Origin: Herbaspirillum hiltneri N3
GTDB taxonomy: Bacteria; Pseudomonadota; Gammaproteobacteria; Burkholderiales; Burkholderiaceae_D
Assembly: GCF_001267925.1 (NCBI RefSeq)
Contig: NZ_CP011409.1
Coordinates: 2,356,001-2,420,000 of the forward strand
DNA length: 64,000 bases
Reading direction: 5' to 3'
Below are positions 20,536 through 30,360 of the stretch, in pieces. Made by a program: the position numbers and the translations under genes. The stretch's first letter is position 1. Every line of letters begins with the position of its first letter. Under the pieces are notes generated by a model. The model was not told the DNA's origin. It made no database searches and saw only the letters and a program-made list of their open reading frames with translations.

Positions 20536-21963
20536 ATGAGCAAGAATTTCGACGTGGTCGTCATCGGCGGCGGCCCTGGCGGTTACATCGCTGCAATCCG
20601 CGCAGCACAACTGGGCTTCAACACCGCCTGCATCGACGAATGGAAAAACGAAAAGGGCGGTCCCGCACCCGGCGGCACCTGCACCAACGTCGGTTGCATT
20701 CCCTCCAAGGCGCTGCTGCAATCTTCCGAGCACTATGAACATGCCGGTCATGCGTTCAAGGACCACGGCATCGATGTCAAGGGCCTGAGCCTGAATCTGC
20801 CGCAGATGCTGGGTCGCAAGAACACCGTCGTCAAGCAGAACAACGACGGCATCCTGTACCTGTTCAAGAAGAACAAGGTCACCTTCTTCCACGGCCGCGG
20901 CAGCTTCGTCAAGGGCGACGCCAACGGCTACGAAATCAAGGTTGCCGGCGCCGCTGAAGAATCCATCACCGCCAAGCAAGTCATCGTCGCAACCGGCTCC
21001 AACGCACGCGCATTGCCGGGCGCACCGTTCGACGAAGAACTGATCCTGTCGAACACCGGCGCATTGGCCATCACCGAAGTGCCGAAGAAGCTGGGCGTGA
21101 TCGGCGCCGGCGTCATCGGTCTGGAAATGGGTTCGGTCTGGCGCCGTCTGGGCGCGGAAGTGACCGTGCTGGAAGCACTGCCGACGTTCCTCGGCGCAGT
21201 CGATGAACAGATCGCCAAAGAAGCGCAGAAGCTGCTGGCCAAGCAAGGCCTGACGGTGAATCTGGGTGTCAAGATCGGCGACATCAAGGCCGGCAAGAAA
21301 GACGTCAGCGTCGACTACACCGACGACAAGGGCAATGCGCAAAAAGCCGTGTTCGACAAGCTGATCGTCTCGATCGGCCGTACCCCGAACACCACCGGTC
21401 TGAATGCGGAAGCCGTCGGCCTGAAGCTGGACGAGCGCGGCTTCATCGCCGTTGATGGCGATTGCAAGACCAATCTGCCGAACGTGTGGGCTGTGGGCGA
21501 CGTTGTGCGCGGCCCGATGCTGGCGCACAAGGCGGAAGAAGAAGGCGTTGCCGTGGCCGAGCGTATCGCCGGTCAGCACGGTCATGTCAACTTCAACACG
21601 ATTCCCTGGGTCATCTACACCTCGCCGGAAATCGCATGGGTCGGCAAGACCGAGCAACAACTGAAGGCAGACGGCATTGCTTACAAGGCCGGAACCTTCC
21701 CGTTCCTGGCCAACGGCCGCGCACGTGCGCTGGGCGATACCTCGGGCATGGTCAAGTTCCTGGCGGACGCCAAGACCGACGAAATCCTGGGCGTTCACAT
21801 CGTCGGTCCGATGGCGTCGGAACTGATTTCCGAAGCCGTCGTGGCGATGGAATTCCGTGCTTCCGCCGAAGACATCGCACGCATCTGCCACGCTCACCCT
21901 TCGTTGTCCGAAGCAACGAAGGAAGCGGCGCTGGCTGTCGACAAGCGCGCGCTGAACTTCTGA
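20536..21963 (+). CDS. lpdA: Dihydrolipoyl dehydrogenase (E3)
   Basis: Flavoprotein that reoxidises dihydrolipoyl groups of E2 with NAD+. 475 residues. The FAD site [19 protein letters not shown] is at residues 9-27; the redox disulfide is Cys49/Cys54 in [16 protein letters not shown]; the NAD site is [16 protein letters not shown]; the second FAD segment is [20 protein letters not shown]; the His-Glu catalytic pair is in [16 protein letters not shown]. It follows odhB, so it most likely serves the 2-oxoglutarate complex; whether other complexes use it cannot be seen. A terminator follows at 22006. Confidence 0.97.
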   Translation: MSKNFDVVVIGGGPGGYIAAIRAAQLGFNTACIDEWKNEKGGPAPGGTCTNVGCIPSKALLQSSEHYEHAGHAFKDHGIDVKGLSLNLPQMLGRKNTVVKQNNDGILYLFKKNKVTFFHGRGSFVKGDANGYEIKVAGAAEESITAKQVIVATGSNARALPGAPFDEELILSNTGALAITEVPKKLGVIGAGVIGLEMGSVWRRLGAEVTVLEALPTFLGAVDEQIAKEAQKLLAKQGLTVNLGVKIGDIKAGKKDVSVDYTDDKGNAQKAVFDKLIVSIGRTPNTTGLNAEAVGLKLDERGFIAVDGDCKTNLPNVWAVGDVVRGPMLAHKAEEEGVAVAERIAGQHGHVNFNTIPWVIYTSPEIAWVGKTEQQLKADGIAYKAGTFPFLANGRARALGDTSGMVKFLADAKTDEILGVHIVGPMASELISEAVVAMEFRASAEDIARICHAHPSLSEATKEAALAVDKRALNF

Positions 21964-22005
21964 TGATCCGGGTTTGCCGCAACAGGTAAACCCCGGTCGT
22001 CACCG

Positions 22006-22036
22006 ATGGGCGAGCATGGCTCGCCCATTTTGTTTT
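22006..22036 (+). terminator. Intrinsic terminator after lpdA
   Basis: ATGGGCGAGC (22006-22015) pairs with GCTCGCCCAT (22019-22028) around a 3-base loop and is followed by TTTGTTTT. It ends the odh/lpd unit ahead of zapE. Confidence 0.88.
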
Positions 22037-22097
22037 AGGCAGCAATAAATAGTTCGTCTCCGTGCACGGAGGCGACGCATTAAAATAAAGATCAACC

Positions 22098-23195
22098 ATG
22101 GATGTCCGCGAATTCTACGATCACGCGCTAAGCGAGCGTGGCTTCAAATCCGACGAGGCGCAGCAGCGCGCGATCGATCGCCTGCAGCGCGCCTATGAAG
22201 AATGGGTGGCGTTCAAGTCGCAACGCTCCAGTTCCTTCAAGCGCCTGATCAATCGTCCCGACGTACCGCGCGGCGTGTACATGTGGGGCGGCGTGGGACG
22301 CGGCAAATCCTTCCTGATGGACAGCTTCTATTCGGTGGTGCCGGTGGTGCGCAAGACGCGCGTCCACTTCCACGAATTCATGCGCGACGTGCATCGCCAG
22401 CTGGACGAATTGAAGGGCATCGCCAATCCGCTCGATGAAGTCGCCAAGCGCATCGCCAAGAAATACCGCCTGATCTGTTTCGACGAATTCCATGTCTCCG
22501 ACATCGCCGATGCGATGATCCTGTACAACCTGCTCAGCGGCCTGTTCGACAATGGCGTGTCCTTCGTCATGACCTCGAACTACAAGCCGGATACCCTGTA
22601 TCCGGACGGCCTGCACCGCGACCGCATGCTGCCGACCATACAGCTGCTCAACAGCAAGCTCGACGTCATGAACATCGATGCCGGCATCGACTACCGCAAG
22701 CGCGCGCTGGAGCAGGTCAGGATTTACCACACGCCGCTCAACGCCGCCACCGACAGCGAGTTGCGCGAGGCGTTTGCCGCGGTCGCCGAGACCGCCGACG
22801 AGGACACGCACGTGCATATTGAAGCGCGTGAAATCCGCGCCTTGCGCCGCGCCGGCAGCGCCATCTGGTTCGATTTCGCCACCTTGTGCGGCGGCCCGCG
22901 TTCGCAGAACGACTATCTCGAAATCGCCAGCCGCTTCCAGACCGTGATCCTGTCGGGCATTCCGCGCATGTCCGCGGCGATGTCGTCGGAAGCGCGCCGC
23001 TTCACCTGGCTCATCGACGTGTTCTACGACCACAAGGTCAAGCTCATCATGTCGGCCGAAGTCGAACCGGAAGAACTCTATACGGAAGGCATGCTGGCAA
23101 ATGAATTCCACCGCACGGTTTCACGTATCATTGAGATGCAATCGCGCGAGTATATGGATTCCGAACGCCGTCTCGCTGCGGACAAGCTTGCCTGA
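22098..23195 (+). CDS. zapE: Cell division protein ZapE (AFG1-type ATPase)
   Basis: An AFG1/LACE1 family ATPase; in E. coli ZapE associates with the FtsZ ring during constriction. The 365-residue product has Walker A GGVGRGKSFLMDSFY (about 62-76), Walker B LICFDEFHVSDIADAM (about 125-140), and a sensor-like FVMTSNYKPDTLYPDGLHRDR. The N-terminus (MDVREFYDHALSERGF) and the C-terminal WLIDVFYDHKVKLIMSAE are typical. It follows lpdA across a terminator, a neighbour relation I know from other betaproteobacteria. Confidence 0.95.
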   Translation: MDVREFYDHALSERGFKSDEAQQRAIDRLQRAYEEWVAFKSQRSSSFKRLINRPDVPRGVYMWGGVGRGKSFLMDSFYSVVPVVRKTRVHFHEFMRDVHRQLDELKGIANPLDEVAKRIAKKYRLICFDEFHVSDIADAMILYNLLSGLFDNGVSFVMTSNYKPDTLYPDGLHRDRMLPTIQLLNSKLDVMNIDAGIDYRKRALEQVRIYHTPLNAATDSELREAFAAVAETADEDTHVHIEAREIRALRRAGSAIWFDFATLCGGPRSQNDYLEIASRFQTVILSGIPRMSAAMSSEARRFTWLIDVFYDHKVKLIMSAEVEPEELYTEGMLANEFHRTVSRIIEMQSREYMDSERRLAADKLA

Positions 23196-23212
23196 TTATG
23201 GATAAGGGTTAC

Positions 23213-23992
23213 ATGCAATCATTTTTTTACAAGACCTGCTGTGCTCCGGCTGCAATGCTGACGTTGGCCGTCGCCGGACTGGCGCTGCCGCTGGTCGCGG
23301 CTGCCGAACCGGCGCCTTACGGGACGCCCGGCAAACCGCCATTCAACGAACGCTATCCGTCGGGTTCGATCCGTTCGACCGATGAAGCCGACAAGATTTT
23401 GGCCGAAGCCGACAAGGAACGTCTCATCATCGAAGACCAATACATCGCGGAACAGCGCGACTGCTACAAGAGGTTTTTTGTGACGGCTTGCCTGGACGGC
23501 GCCAAAGAACGCAATCGCGTGGCCGGCAAGCAGGTGCGTGATGTGGAAGTCGAGGCAAATACCTACAAGCGGCAGGCCAAGGCCGATGATCGCGACAAAT
23601 CGCTGGCCGAGCAACGTGTCAAGGATGAGCAGGATTCGGCACGCCGCGCCGCCGATCAGAAGGAGCGCGACGCCGCCGCCGCACGCAAGGTGCAGGAGAG
23701 CGCCGCCAAGCAGGAACAAGTCAAGCAGCGCGAGCTGCAAAGCGAAGGCAAGGAAGATGCGCGCGTGAAGGCGCATGAGGCACAGATGCGCCAGAAACAG
23801 GCGGCCGATGCCGCCAAGGCGCCGCAGCGCGAGGCCAATGAGAAGGCCTACCAGGAAAAGGTCAAGGCGGCCGAAGTGCATCGCAAGGAAGTCGAAGCCA
23901 ACAAGGCCGAAAAAGCGCGCGAGCGTGCCGCCAAGCAACAGCAGGCGCCGGCTTCCGGACCGGCCGTTGCGGATCCGAACCAGCCCAGGTAA
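23213..23992 (+). CDS. Secreted coiled-coil protein of unknown function
   Basis: I do not recognise a named family. I chose ATG 23213 because AAGGG stands 7 bases before it; ATG 23198 is an alternative. The 259-residue product has a signal peptide (hydrophobic TLAVAGLALPLVAAA, cut before EPAPYG), a short conserved-looking domain with two cysteines (RDCYKRFFVTACLDGAKERNR; probably a disulfide in the periplasm), then about 140 residues dominated by Ala, Lys, Glu, Arg and Gln, which should form a long helix or coiled coil, and a Pro-rich end. The helical part resembles TolA in composition only. It begins 17 bp after zapE and is probably co-transcribed with it. Confidence 0.8.
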   Translation: MQSFFYKTCCAPAAMLTLAVAGLALPLVAAAEPAPYGTPGKPPFNERYPSGSIRSTDEADKILAEADKERLIIEDQYIAEQRDCYKRFFVTACLDGAKERNRVAGKQVRDVEVEANTYKRQAKADDRDKSLAEQRVKDEQDSARRAADQKERDAAAARKVQESAAKQEQVKQRELQSEGKEDARVKAHEAQMRQKQAADAAKAPQREANEKAYQEKVKAAEVHRKEVEANKAEKARERAAKQQQAPASGPAVADPNQPR

Positions 23993-24151
23993 TCCGGCCG
24001 CGGCGGTCCGCTTTGCAGCGAGCGCCGCAGCGGACAACGATTGTTGACCTGTGGCAGGTGGATTACACTGTGTGCAGTTCCTTTTTTGCAGCGGCGGCGC
24101 TCAAGCCGCGACTTGCTGCAACCTCCAGCCGTTTTTGCAACAGAAGCCGAC

Positions 24152-24358
24152 ATGACAATGACGCATCGCGAAGATATACAGCGCCGTATTATCGAACTGG
24201 AAGTGGAGCACCGCGATCTGGATGCAGTGATCGACCTGCTTTCACGCGAAGTACGTCATGAGGAATTACAATTGCGTCGTTTGAAGAAGCGCAAGCTGCA
24301 ATTGAAAGACCACATCATGTTGCTTAAAATGCAATTGATCCCCGATATTCCGGCCTGA
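24152..24358 (+). CDS. YdcH family (DUF465) small protein
   Basis: A 68-residue helical protein: HREDIQRRIIELEVEHRDLD followed by a basic second helix (LQLRRLKKRKLQLKDHIMLL). This is the two-helix hairpin of the YdcH/DUF465 family, found widely in proteobacteria and without an established function. I use ATG 24152, with a second ATG at 24158; the longer open frame upstream has a non-family N-terminus. It lies before the DinG-like helicase. Confidence 0.85.
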   Translation: MTMTHREDIQRRIIELEVEHRDLDAVIDLLSREVRHEELQLRRLKKRKLQLKDHIMLLKMQLIPDIPA

Positions 24359-24511
24359 ACCCGGCGGCGCGTTTCAGCAACTTTTGACCGGTTTCATTCG
24401 CGGCATCCATTCCCGTTGCCGTGACCTTGCCAGGACGGCAAACGTCGTCGGCGACCGCATGGCGTCCGGCATTTTCCGTTTCAGGTTTAATCTCTTTACA
24501 GGCATGAGTCA

Positions 24512-26536
24512 GTGAGTTCCATCGAAGATACCGAAGCATCCGTCCCACAGGGTATCCATGATGCCGAGGTTGAACGGCTGTTCGGCGCCGGCGGTCCGCT
24601 GGGCGGGCAGGTCGGCAGCTACCGTCCGCGCCACGCCCAGACCGAAATGGCCAAGGCCATCGCCGAGGCCATCGCCGGCCAGACCACCCTGATCGCCGAA
24701 GCCGGCACCGGCACCGGCAAGACCTTCGCCTATCTGGTTCCGGCGTTGCTGTGGGGCGGCAAGGTCATCGTTTCGACCGGCACCAAGAACTTGCAGGACC
24801 AGCTTTATCTGCGCGACATCCCGACCGTGCGCAAGGCGTTGAGCGCCCCCGTTTCGGTGGCGCTACTGAAGGGGCGCTCCAACTACGTTTGCCATTTCCA
24901 TCTCGAGCGCACGCTGCAGAATGGCCGCATGACCTCGCGCGACGACGTCGGTTACCTGCGCGAGATTTCGCGCTTCATGAAAACCACGTCTTCAGGCGAC
25001 AAGGCCGAGTTGTCCAAGGTGCCGGAAAATGCGCTGATCTGGAATCTCGTGACCTCCACGCGCGACACCTGTTTCGGCGCAGAATGCCAGTACTATCAGG
25101 ATTGCTTCGTCATGAAGGCGCGCAAGGAAGCTCAGCAGGCTGATGTGGTCGTGGTCAATCACCATCTGTTCTTCGCCGACGTCGCGCTCAAGGACACCGG
25201 CGTGGCGGAATTGCTGCCGACCGCCAATACCGTGATCTTCGACGAAGCGCATCAGTTGCCGGAAACCGCGACCATGTTCTTCGGCGACACCGTATCGACT
25301 TCGCAGGTGCTGGAGCTATGCCGCGACGTGTTGGCCGAAGGCCTGTCGCACGCGCGTGACGGCGCCGACTGGGCCAAGGTGGTGGCGCCGGTCGAGAAGG
25401 CGGCGCGCGATCTGCGGCTGGCGTTTCCGGAAGATATCGTACGCCTGGCGGTCAACCAGATTGCGCCGTCCAGTGTGTTCTTCCCGGCGCTGGAAACCCT
25501 GCGCGACAACATGGACGACATGATCGCCGTGCTCGAAAAACAAGCCGAGCGCGCCGAAACCATCGAGCAATGCCGTACCCGCGCGATTGAATTGTCGCAC
25601 CAGCTCGAAAAATGGAATGGCGCGCAGGACAAGGCCGCCGACGAAGAAGGGCAGACCTACGTGTTGTGGGTCGAAGCATTCACTTCATCGTTGCAGCTGC
25701 ATCGCACACCCTTGTCGATCGCGCCGATTTTCAACAAGCAGCGCGAAGGCGTGCCGCGCACATGGATATTCACCTCGGCGACGCTGGCGGTAAAAAATGA
25801 TTTCCATCATTACACTTCGCAGATGGGCCTGTGGGACGAGCCGGCAAAATCCTGGCCGAGCCCGTTCGACTACGAGCAGCAAGGCTTGCTGTATGTGCCG
25901 AACAACCTGCCGCAGCCGAATTCCTACGAATATACCGACGCCGTCATCGATGCGGCGCTGCCGGCCATCATCGCCGCCGGCGGCCGTACTTTTCTGCTGT
26001 GCACCACGATCCGCGCGGTCAATCGCGCAGCGGAACGCCTGCGTGAAGAGTTCGAACAGCGCGGCCTGCCGTTCCCGCTGATGGTGCAGGGCGAAGCCGG
26101 CCGCACCGAATTGCTGGATCGTTTCCGCGCTTCCGGCAACGGCGTGCTGATCGGCAGCCAGAGTTTTTGGGAAGGCGTCGACGTGCGCGGCGAGGCGCTG
26201 TCGCTGGTGATCATCGACAAGCTGCCGTTTTCGCCGCCCGACGATCCGGTGTTGGCGGCGCGTATTGCCGAGCTGGAGAAGAAGGGCCTGAACGGTTTTG
26301 TGCATCATCAGTTGCCGGCGGCGATCATCAATTTGAAGCAGGGCGCCGGTCGCCTGATCCGTGACGAGACTGATCGCGGGGTATTGATGATCTGCGATCC
26401 GCGGCTGATCTCCAAGGGCTATGGTCGCCGAATCTGGCAAAGCCTGCCGCCGTTCAAGCGCACGCGTGAAATCGGCATGGTTGAGGATTTCTTTGCACGC
26501 CGTGCGGCCATGGCCGCTGCCGCCGGGGAAGACTGA
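24512..26536 (+). CDS. DinG/YoaA-like Fe-S ATP-dependent DNA helicase
   Basis: A 674-residue superfamily 2 helicase of the XPD/DinG group, expected to unwind forked DNA or R-loops during repair. Walker A AEAGTGTGKTFAYLVPALL (about 63-80), four cysteines for a [4Fe-4S] cluster (one in NYVCHFH, three in DTCFGAECQYYQDCF), the DEAH box VIFDEAHQLPET, and C-terminal motifs GRTFLLCTT, GSQSFWEGVDVRGE and QGAGRLIRDE. The start is GTG 24512; an upstream ATG is followed at once by a stop. It is closer to YoaA than to full DinG in length. The PilZ gene begins 2 bp after its stop. Confidence 0.93.
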   Translation: MSSIEDTEASVPQGIHDAEVERLFGAGGPLGGQVGSYRPRHAQTEMAKAIAEAIAGQTTLIAEAGTGTGKTFAYLVPALLWGGKVIVSTGTKNLQDQLYLRDIPTVRKALSAPVSVALLKGRSNYVCHFHLERTLQNGRMTSRDDVGYLREISRFMKTTSSGDKAELSKVPENALIWNLVTSTRDTCFGAECQYYQDCFVMKARKEAQQADVVVVNHHLFFADVALKDTGVAELLPTANTVIFDEAHQLPETATMFFGDTVSTSQVLELCRDVLAEGLSHARDGADWAKVVAPVEKAARDLRLAFPEDIVRLAVNQIAPSSVFFPALETLRDNMDDMIAVLEKQAERAETIEQCRTRAIELSHQLEKWNGAQDKAADEEGQTYVLWVEAFTSSLQLHRTPLSIAPIFNKQREGVPRTWIFTSATLAVKNDFHHYTSQMGLWDEPAKSWPSPFDYEQQGLLYVPNNLPQPNSYEYTDAVIDAALPAIIAAGGRTFLLCTTIRAVNRAAERLREEFEQRGLPFPLMVQGEAGRTELLDRFRASGNGVLIGSQSFWEGVDVRGEALSLVIIDKLPFSPPDDPVLAARIAELEKKGLNGFVHHQLPAAIINLKQGAGRLIRDETDRGVLMICDPRLISKGYGRRIWQSLPPFKRTREIGMVEDFFARRAAMAAAAGED

Positions 26537-26538
26537 TC

Positions 26539-27489
26539 ATGGCGGGGCCGCGTTCGCCATCCGCCTCGACTGCATTGGTGCCGGTGCGCGCCAGCGAGCT
26601 GCTCATCGGGCGACCATCGCCCCGGCCGATCTATAACGACCAGGGCGATTTGCTGCTGGCGCGCGGCAGCATGATCGACACCCAAGGCCAGTTGGACGGA
26701 CTGCTCGAACATGGGTTGTTCCGCAATGAAAAATGGGGCGACGAACCGGATACCGATTCGGTGCCTTTGCCGAAGTCGCTCGATGTCCTGCAGAAGCGCC
26801 GCCGCGCCAAAGGCCTGCGTCCGCCGGCGCCAAGCCGCGGACAGGAGAGCATCGTCGGCATGGACGAGGTGCGCTGGAAGATCGCCGACGCCGTCACGCT
26901 GCAGATCAAGGAGGCCTCCGAGCTGCGTTACAGCATCAGTCTGATCGGTAGCATGGCCGGCAAGAGCGTGCTGGTGTCCGCTCCCATGAAAGACGGCAAG
27001 TACATCCACTTGCGCGACGGCCAGGTGGTTGTCGTGCGCGCATTGTCCGGGCGTCGCGCGTATGCTTTTGCAACCACTGTGCTCAAGTATCAAAATCTGC
27101 CTTATCCCTATCTGCATCTGGCCTGCCCGCGTGAAGTACGCTGCACCGTGATCCGCCAGGACGCGCGCGTGGACGTCGACCTGGATGCGTTCCTCACCAT
27201 CGGCACGGCGCCGCCCGGAAAGGTCCGCTTGCTGGATCTCAGCGTTGGCGGCGTATCCGGCGTCGGCAACTTTCCCGGCAGCGGCAAAGACGCCACCGGT
27301 CGTTTGCGTTTCATCGTCAATGTTGCCGGCGAAGAGCGCGGTCTGGACCTTGAGGTGGTATTGCGCACGGTCGGGGCCGACGCCGATCCGCACTGCGCCA
27401 GATACGGCCTGGAATTCGTCGGCCTGTCGGCGCGCGACCGTGTCATCCTGTCAGCGTTCGTCTATCAGACCGCCAGCGAAACCGGCTGA
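26539..27489 (+). CDS. PilZ domain protein, YcgR-like
   Basis: A 316-residue predicted c-di-GMP receptor. The central part (about 110-195) resembles the YcgR N-terminal domain that contacts the flagellar motor or other targets. The C-terminal PilZ domain (about 195-310) has an Arg-rich start (REVRCTVIRQD; the RxxxR element) and LLDLSVGGVSG (the D/N-x-S-x-x-G element). The first 100 residues are less conserved, with a basic patch (QKRRRAKGLRPP). The ATG lies 2 bp after the helicase stop and uses GGGGAAGA within that gene as ribosome site, so the two are translated together. Confidence 0.85.
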   Translation: MAGPRSPSASTALVPVRASELLIGRPSPRPIYNDQGDLLLARGSMIDTQGQLDGLLEHGLFRNEKWGDEPDTDSVPLPKSLDVLQKRRRAKGLRPPAPSRGQESIVGMDEVRWKIADAVTLQIKEASELRYSISLIGSMAGKSVLVSAPMKDGKYIHLRDGQVVVVRALSGRRAYAFATTVLKYQNLPYPYLHLACPREVRCTVIRQDARVDVDLDAFLTIGTAPPGKVRLLDLSVGGVSGVGNFPGSGKDATGRLRFIVNVAGEERGLDLEVVLRTVGADADPHCARYGLEFVGLSARDRVILSAFVYQTASETG

Positions 27490-27601
27490 TATCGCCCCGG
27501 CAAAAGGCGTTTTTCTGCAAGGCCGGAAATGCCGCCGTTTTTGTGCCGGACCGTCGCATTTCTCCCTGAATCGGGCGGGGCGCTTCAGGTAAAATGGCGG
27601 G

Positions 27602-28339
27602 ATGAAAATTCTCATCAGCAACGACGACGGCTACCTTGCTCCAGGCATCATTGCGCTGGCCGACGCCTTGTCCGCCATCGCCGAAATCACCGTGGTCGCT
27701 CCCGACAGCAACCGCTCCGGCAGTTCCAATTCGCTGACGCTGGATCGCCCTCTGTGGGTGGAGCGCGCCGGCAATGGTTTTTATTACCTCAACGGCACGC
27801 CGTCCGACTGCGTGCACGTGGCGCTGACCGGTTTGCTGCCGGATCGTCCCGACCTGATCGTCTCCGGCATCAATCAAGGCCAGAACATGGGCGACGACAC
27901 TTTGTATTCCGGCACCGTTGCCGCGGCGACCGAGGGTTTCCTGTTTGGCATCCCGGCCATCGCGTTTTCCCAGCTGCATAAGGGCTGGGAACATCTCGAC
28001 AGCGCCGCGCGTATTGCCCGCGAAGTGGTCGAGCGCCAGTTCGACGCCATCGCCAAACCGTATCTGCTGAACGTCAACATTCCCAACTTGCCGTATGCCG
28101 AACTCAAGTCTTGCGTGGCGACGCGATTGGGCAAGCGCCACATGTCGGAGCCGGTCTATAAGATGCGCGACCCGCATGGCAAGGACATCTACTGGATCGG
28201 CCCGCCGGGCGGCGTCAAGGACGCCGGCGAGGGTACCGACTTCCATGCGACCGCCAATGGCCACGTATCGATTACGCCCTTGCAGATCGACCTTACGCAC
28301 GCCGCTCAGCTGGCTGACCTGAAGAAGGCGCTCGCATGA
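27602..28339 (+). CDS. surE: 5'/3'-nucleotidase SurE
   Basis: Metal-dependent nucleotidase and survival protein. 245 residues. The metal site is formed by [16 protein letters not shown] (Asp8, Asp9), SSNSLT and [20 protein letters not shown]. Length is normal. The ATG follows a short GGCGGG. The stop overlaps the pcm start by 4 bases (ATGA), the usual arrangement in the surE-pcm-nlpD-rpoS stationary-phase cluster. Confidence 0.97.
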   Translation: MKILISNDDGYLAPGIIALADALSAIAEITVVAPDSNRSGSSNSLTLDRPLWVERAGNGFYYLNGTPSDCVHVALTGLLPDRPDLIVSGINQGQNMGDDTLYSGTVAAATEGFLFGIPAIAFSQLHKGWEHLDSAARIAREVVERQFDAIAKPYLLNVNIPNLPYAELKSCVATRLGKRHMSEPVYKMRDPHGKDIYWIGPPGGVKDAGEGTDFHATANGHVSITPLQIDLTHAAQLADLKKALA

Positions 28340-29241
28340 CCGGCAAACCTAGCCGCTTCCCGTTGTCGTTGTCTTCCGTGGTGGAGAAGAAGGGCAAGAC
28401 TACGCCCGCAACGTCGTCGCGCACGGTGGTGACGCCGCAGACGGCGACGCGCAACGCCGCGCTGGACTCCGGTCGCCTGGCCGCCAAGGCGCAGGCAGTG
28501 CGCGCAGCGCAACATCCGGCGCCATCCTCGCCGGCCGGCAAGCCCACACCGCGCGCTACATTACCGACCCCGATCGCCACTTCCAATCGCTCGGCGCCGC
28601 TGGTGTCCGAAGCGGTGCGCAAGGCCATGGTGGCGCGCGTGGCCAAGCAGGGCGTCGGCGATCAAAAGGTATTGGCGGCGATGGAGGCAGTGCCGCGCCA
28701 CATGTTCATGGAGCCGGGTTTGTCGAGCCAGGCCTATGTTGACGCCTCGTTGCCGATCGGACATCACCAGACCATTTCGCAGCCGTACATCGTGGCGCGC
28801 ATGATCGAGATCATGCGCGACAACAAGAAGGGCGGGGTGCTTGAGCGCGTGCTGGAAATCGGTACCGGCTGCGGCTACCAGGCCGCGGTCCTGTCGCTGG
28901 TGGCCAAAGAGGTGTACTCCATCGAGCGCATCAAGCCCTTGCACGAACTGGCCAAGACCAATTTGCGGCCGCTGCGTATCGCCAACATCCGCTTGCATTA
29001 CGGAGATGGTATGCTAGGCCTGCCGCAGGTGGCGCCGTTCGACGGCATCATCCTGGCGGCGGCCGGACTGGAAGTGCCGCAGGCGCTGCTGGAACAGCTG
29101 GCGATCGGCGGGCGCCTGGTGGCGCCGGTCGGGGGGCGTCAGCAGATGTTGCAGCTCATCGAACGTATCGGTAAATTCGAGTGGACCAGCGAAACCCTGG
29201 AAGAATGCCATTTCGTGCCGCTGCGTCCGGGCACGGTGTAA
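28336..29241 (+). CDS. pcm: Protein-L-isoaspartate O-methyltransferase with N-terminal extension
   Basis: Methylates isoaspartyl residues in aged proteins with S-adenosylmethionine, starting their repair. The catalytic part (from about residue 88) has [20 protein letters not shown], the SAM-binding [35 protein letters not shown] and the closing VPLRPG. The first 85-90 residues are a Lys/Arg/Ala/Thr/Pro-rich, probably disordered extension, making it 301 residues against about 208 in E. coli. Because the ATG overlaps the surE stop, the extension is translated if that start is used. Confidence 0.95.
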   Translation: MTGKPSRFPLSLSSVVEKKGKTTPATSSRTVVTPQTATRNAALDSGRLAAKAQAVRAAQHPAPSSPAGKPTPRATLPTPIATSNRSAPLVSEAVRKAMVARVAKQGVGDQKVLAAMEAVPRHMFMEPGLSSQAYVDASLPIGHHQTISQPYIVARMIEIMRDNKKGGVLERVLEIGTGCGYQAAVLSLVAKEVYSIERIKPLHELAKTNLRPLRIANIRLHYGDGMLGLPQVAPFDGIILAAAGLEVPQALLEQLAIGGRLVAPVGGRQQMLQLIERIGKFEWTSETLEECHFVPLRPGTV

Positions 29242-29358
29242 CAAGAAATAAAACAAGCTATTCAGAATACGGCGGCGAGCGGTTTTTTGCCTCGCCGATC
29301 CCGATGAACTTCTCGCGCAGGGCGCGGGTCAACGTTATCGTTGTACAAAATTAATGTA

Positions 29359-30357
29359 ATGAGCATGAAAAATAATCGTCTGGTCTGGTTGGGGATTGTC
29401 GTGAGTCTGCTGGCAGGGTGTTCCACTACGCCGCGTACTGCAGCTCCTGTGGTGGAACGTACGACCAGTTCGGCCAAGCCGGCGGCAGATGCCGCCAAAA
29501 CCGTGGCAGCCGCACCGGCGCGTCCTGAAGGAAAAGGTTATTACACGGTGAAGAAAGGCGATACGCTGTATCGCATCGCACTGGAATCGGGACAGAGCTA
29601 CCGCGACATCGTGGCGTGGAACAATCTGACCAACCCGAACGACATCAAGGTTGACCAGGTGCTGCGCGTCGCGCCGCCTGATGGCGTTCAAACCGGCGCA
29701 GTAGTTGCTCCGGCGGCGGGTGCCTCGGGCATCGAGGTTCGTCCGCTGGGCGCCTCGACTTCCGCCGGTGCGGCTCCCGCAGCGACCGGCGCCAACAAGA
29801 CAGGTCCGCGCGGCGACAAGCGTGCTTATTCGGACAGCACGCTGGCCGAGCTGGAAAAACCGGACGCAGCGCCTTCTAGCGCGGCAACTGCTCCGGCTGC
29901 CGCGCCTGCAGCTACGGCCCAAGCTTCGGCCAAGCCCGACGCTGCGCATCCGGCCGAGAAGCCGGCTGTCGCTGCAGCTGCTGCTGACGATGACGCCGTA
30001 TCGTGGATGTGGCCGGCCGACGGCAAGGTGGTCGGCACTTTCGACGGCGGCAAGAAGGGCGTCGACATCGCGGGCAAGAGCGGCCAGCCCGTGCTGGCGG
30101 CGGGCGCCGGCAAGGTCATGTATGCCGGTGCCGGCATTCGTGGCTATGGCAACCTTGTGATCGTCAAGCACACCAATAATCTCTTGTCCGCTTATGCACA
30201 CAACAAGACGATACTGGTGAAGGAAGGGCAAGCTGTAACCAAGGGGCAGAAGATTGCCGAGATGGGAAATTCGGATAGCGACAGCGTCAAGTTGCACTTC
30301 GAAATTCGCCAGCAGGGCAAGCCTGTCGATCCGTCGAAATACCTGCCGCCACGTTAG
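29359..30357 (+). CDS. nlpD: Lipoprotein NlpD, amidase activator
   Basis: Outer-membrane lipoprotein that activates the septal amidase AmiC. A lipoprotein signal (hydrophobic VWLGIVVS, lipobox LLAGC) is followed by a LysM domain (about 60-103, YYTVKKGDTLYRIAL), a long Ala/Pro linker (about 110-215) and an M23/LytM domain (about 220-330). The LytM domain is degenerate: the first metal histidine is replaced (KKGVDIAGKSG) though LHFEIR remains. This is as in E. coli NlpD, an activator and not an enzyme. I chose ATG 29359; 29365 is equally possible, and the TTG further up is unlikely. rpoS begins 3 bp after the stop and may also be transcribed from a promoter inside nlpD, as in other species. Confidence 0.93.
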   Translation: MSMKNNRLVWLGIVVSLLAGCSTTPRTAAPVVERTTSSAKPAADAAKTVAAAPARPEGKGYYTVKKGDTLYRIALESGQSYRDIVAWNNLTNPNDIKVDQVLRVAPPDGVQTGAVVAPAAGASGIEVRPLGASTSAGAAPAATGANKTGPRGDKRAYSDSTLAELEKPDAAPSSAATAPAAAPAATAQASAKPDAAHPAEKPAVAAAAADDDAVSWMWPADGKVVGTFDGGKKGVDIAGKSGQPVLAAGAGKVMYAGAGIRGYGNLVIVKHTNNLLSAYAHNKTILVKEGQAVTKGQKIAEMGNSDSDSVKLHFEIRQQGKPVDPSKYLPPR

Positions 30358-30360
30358 CGT

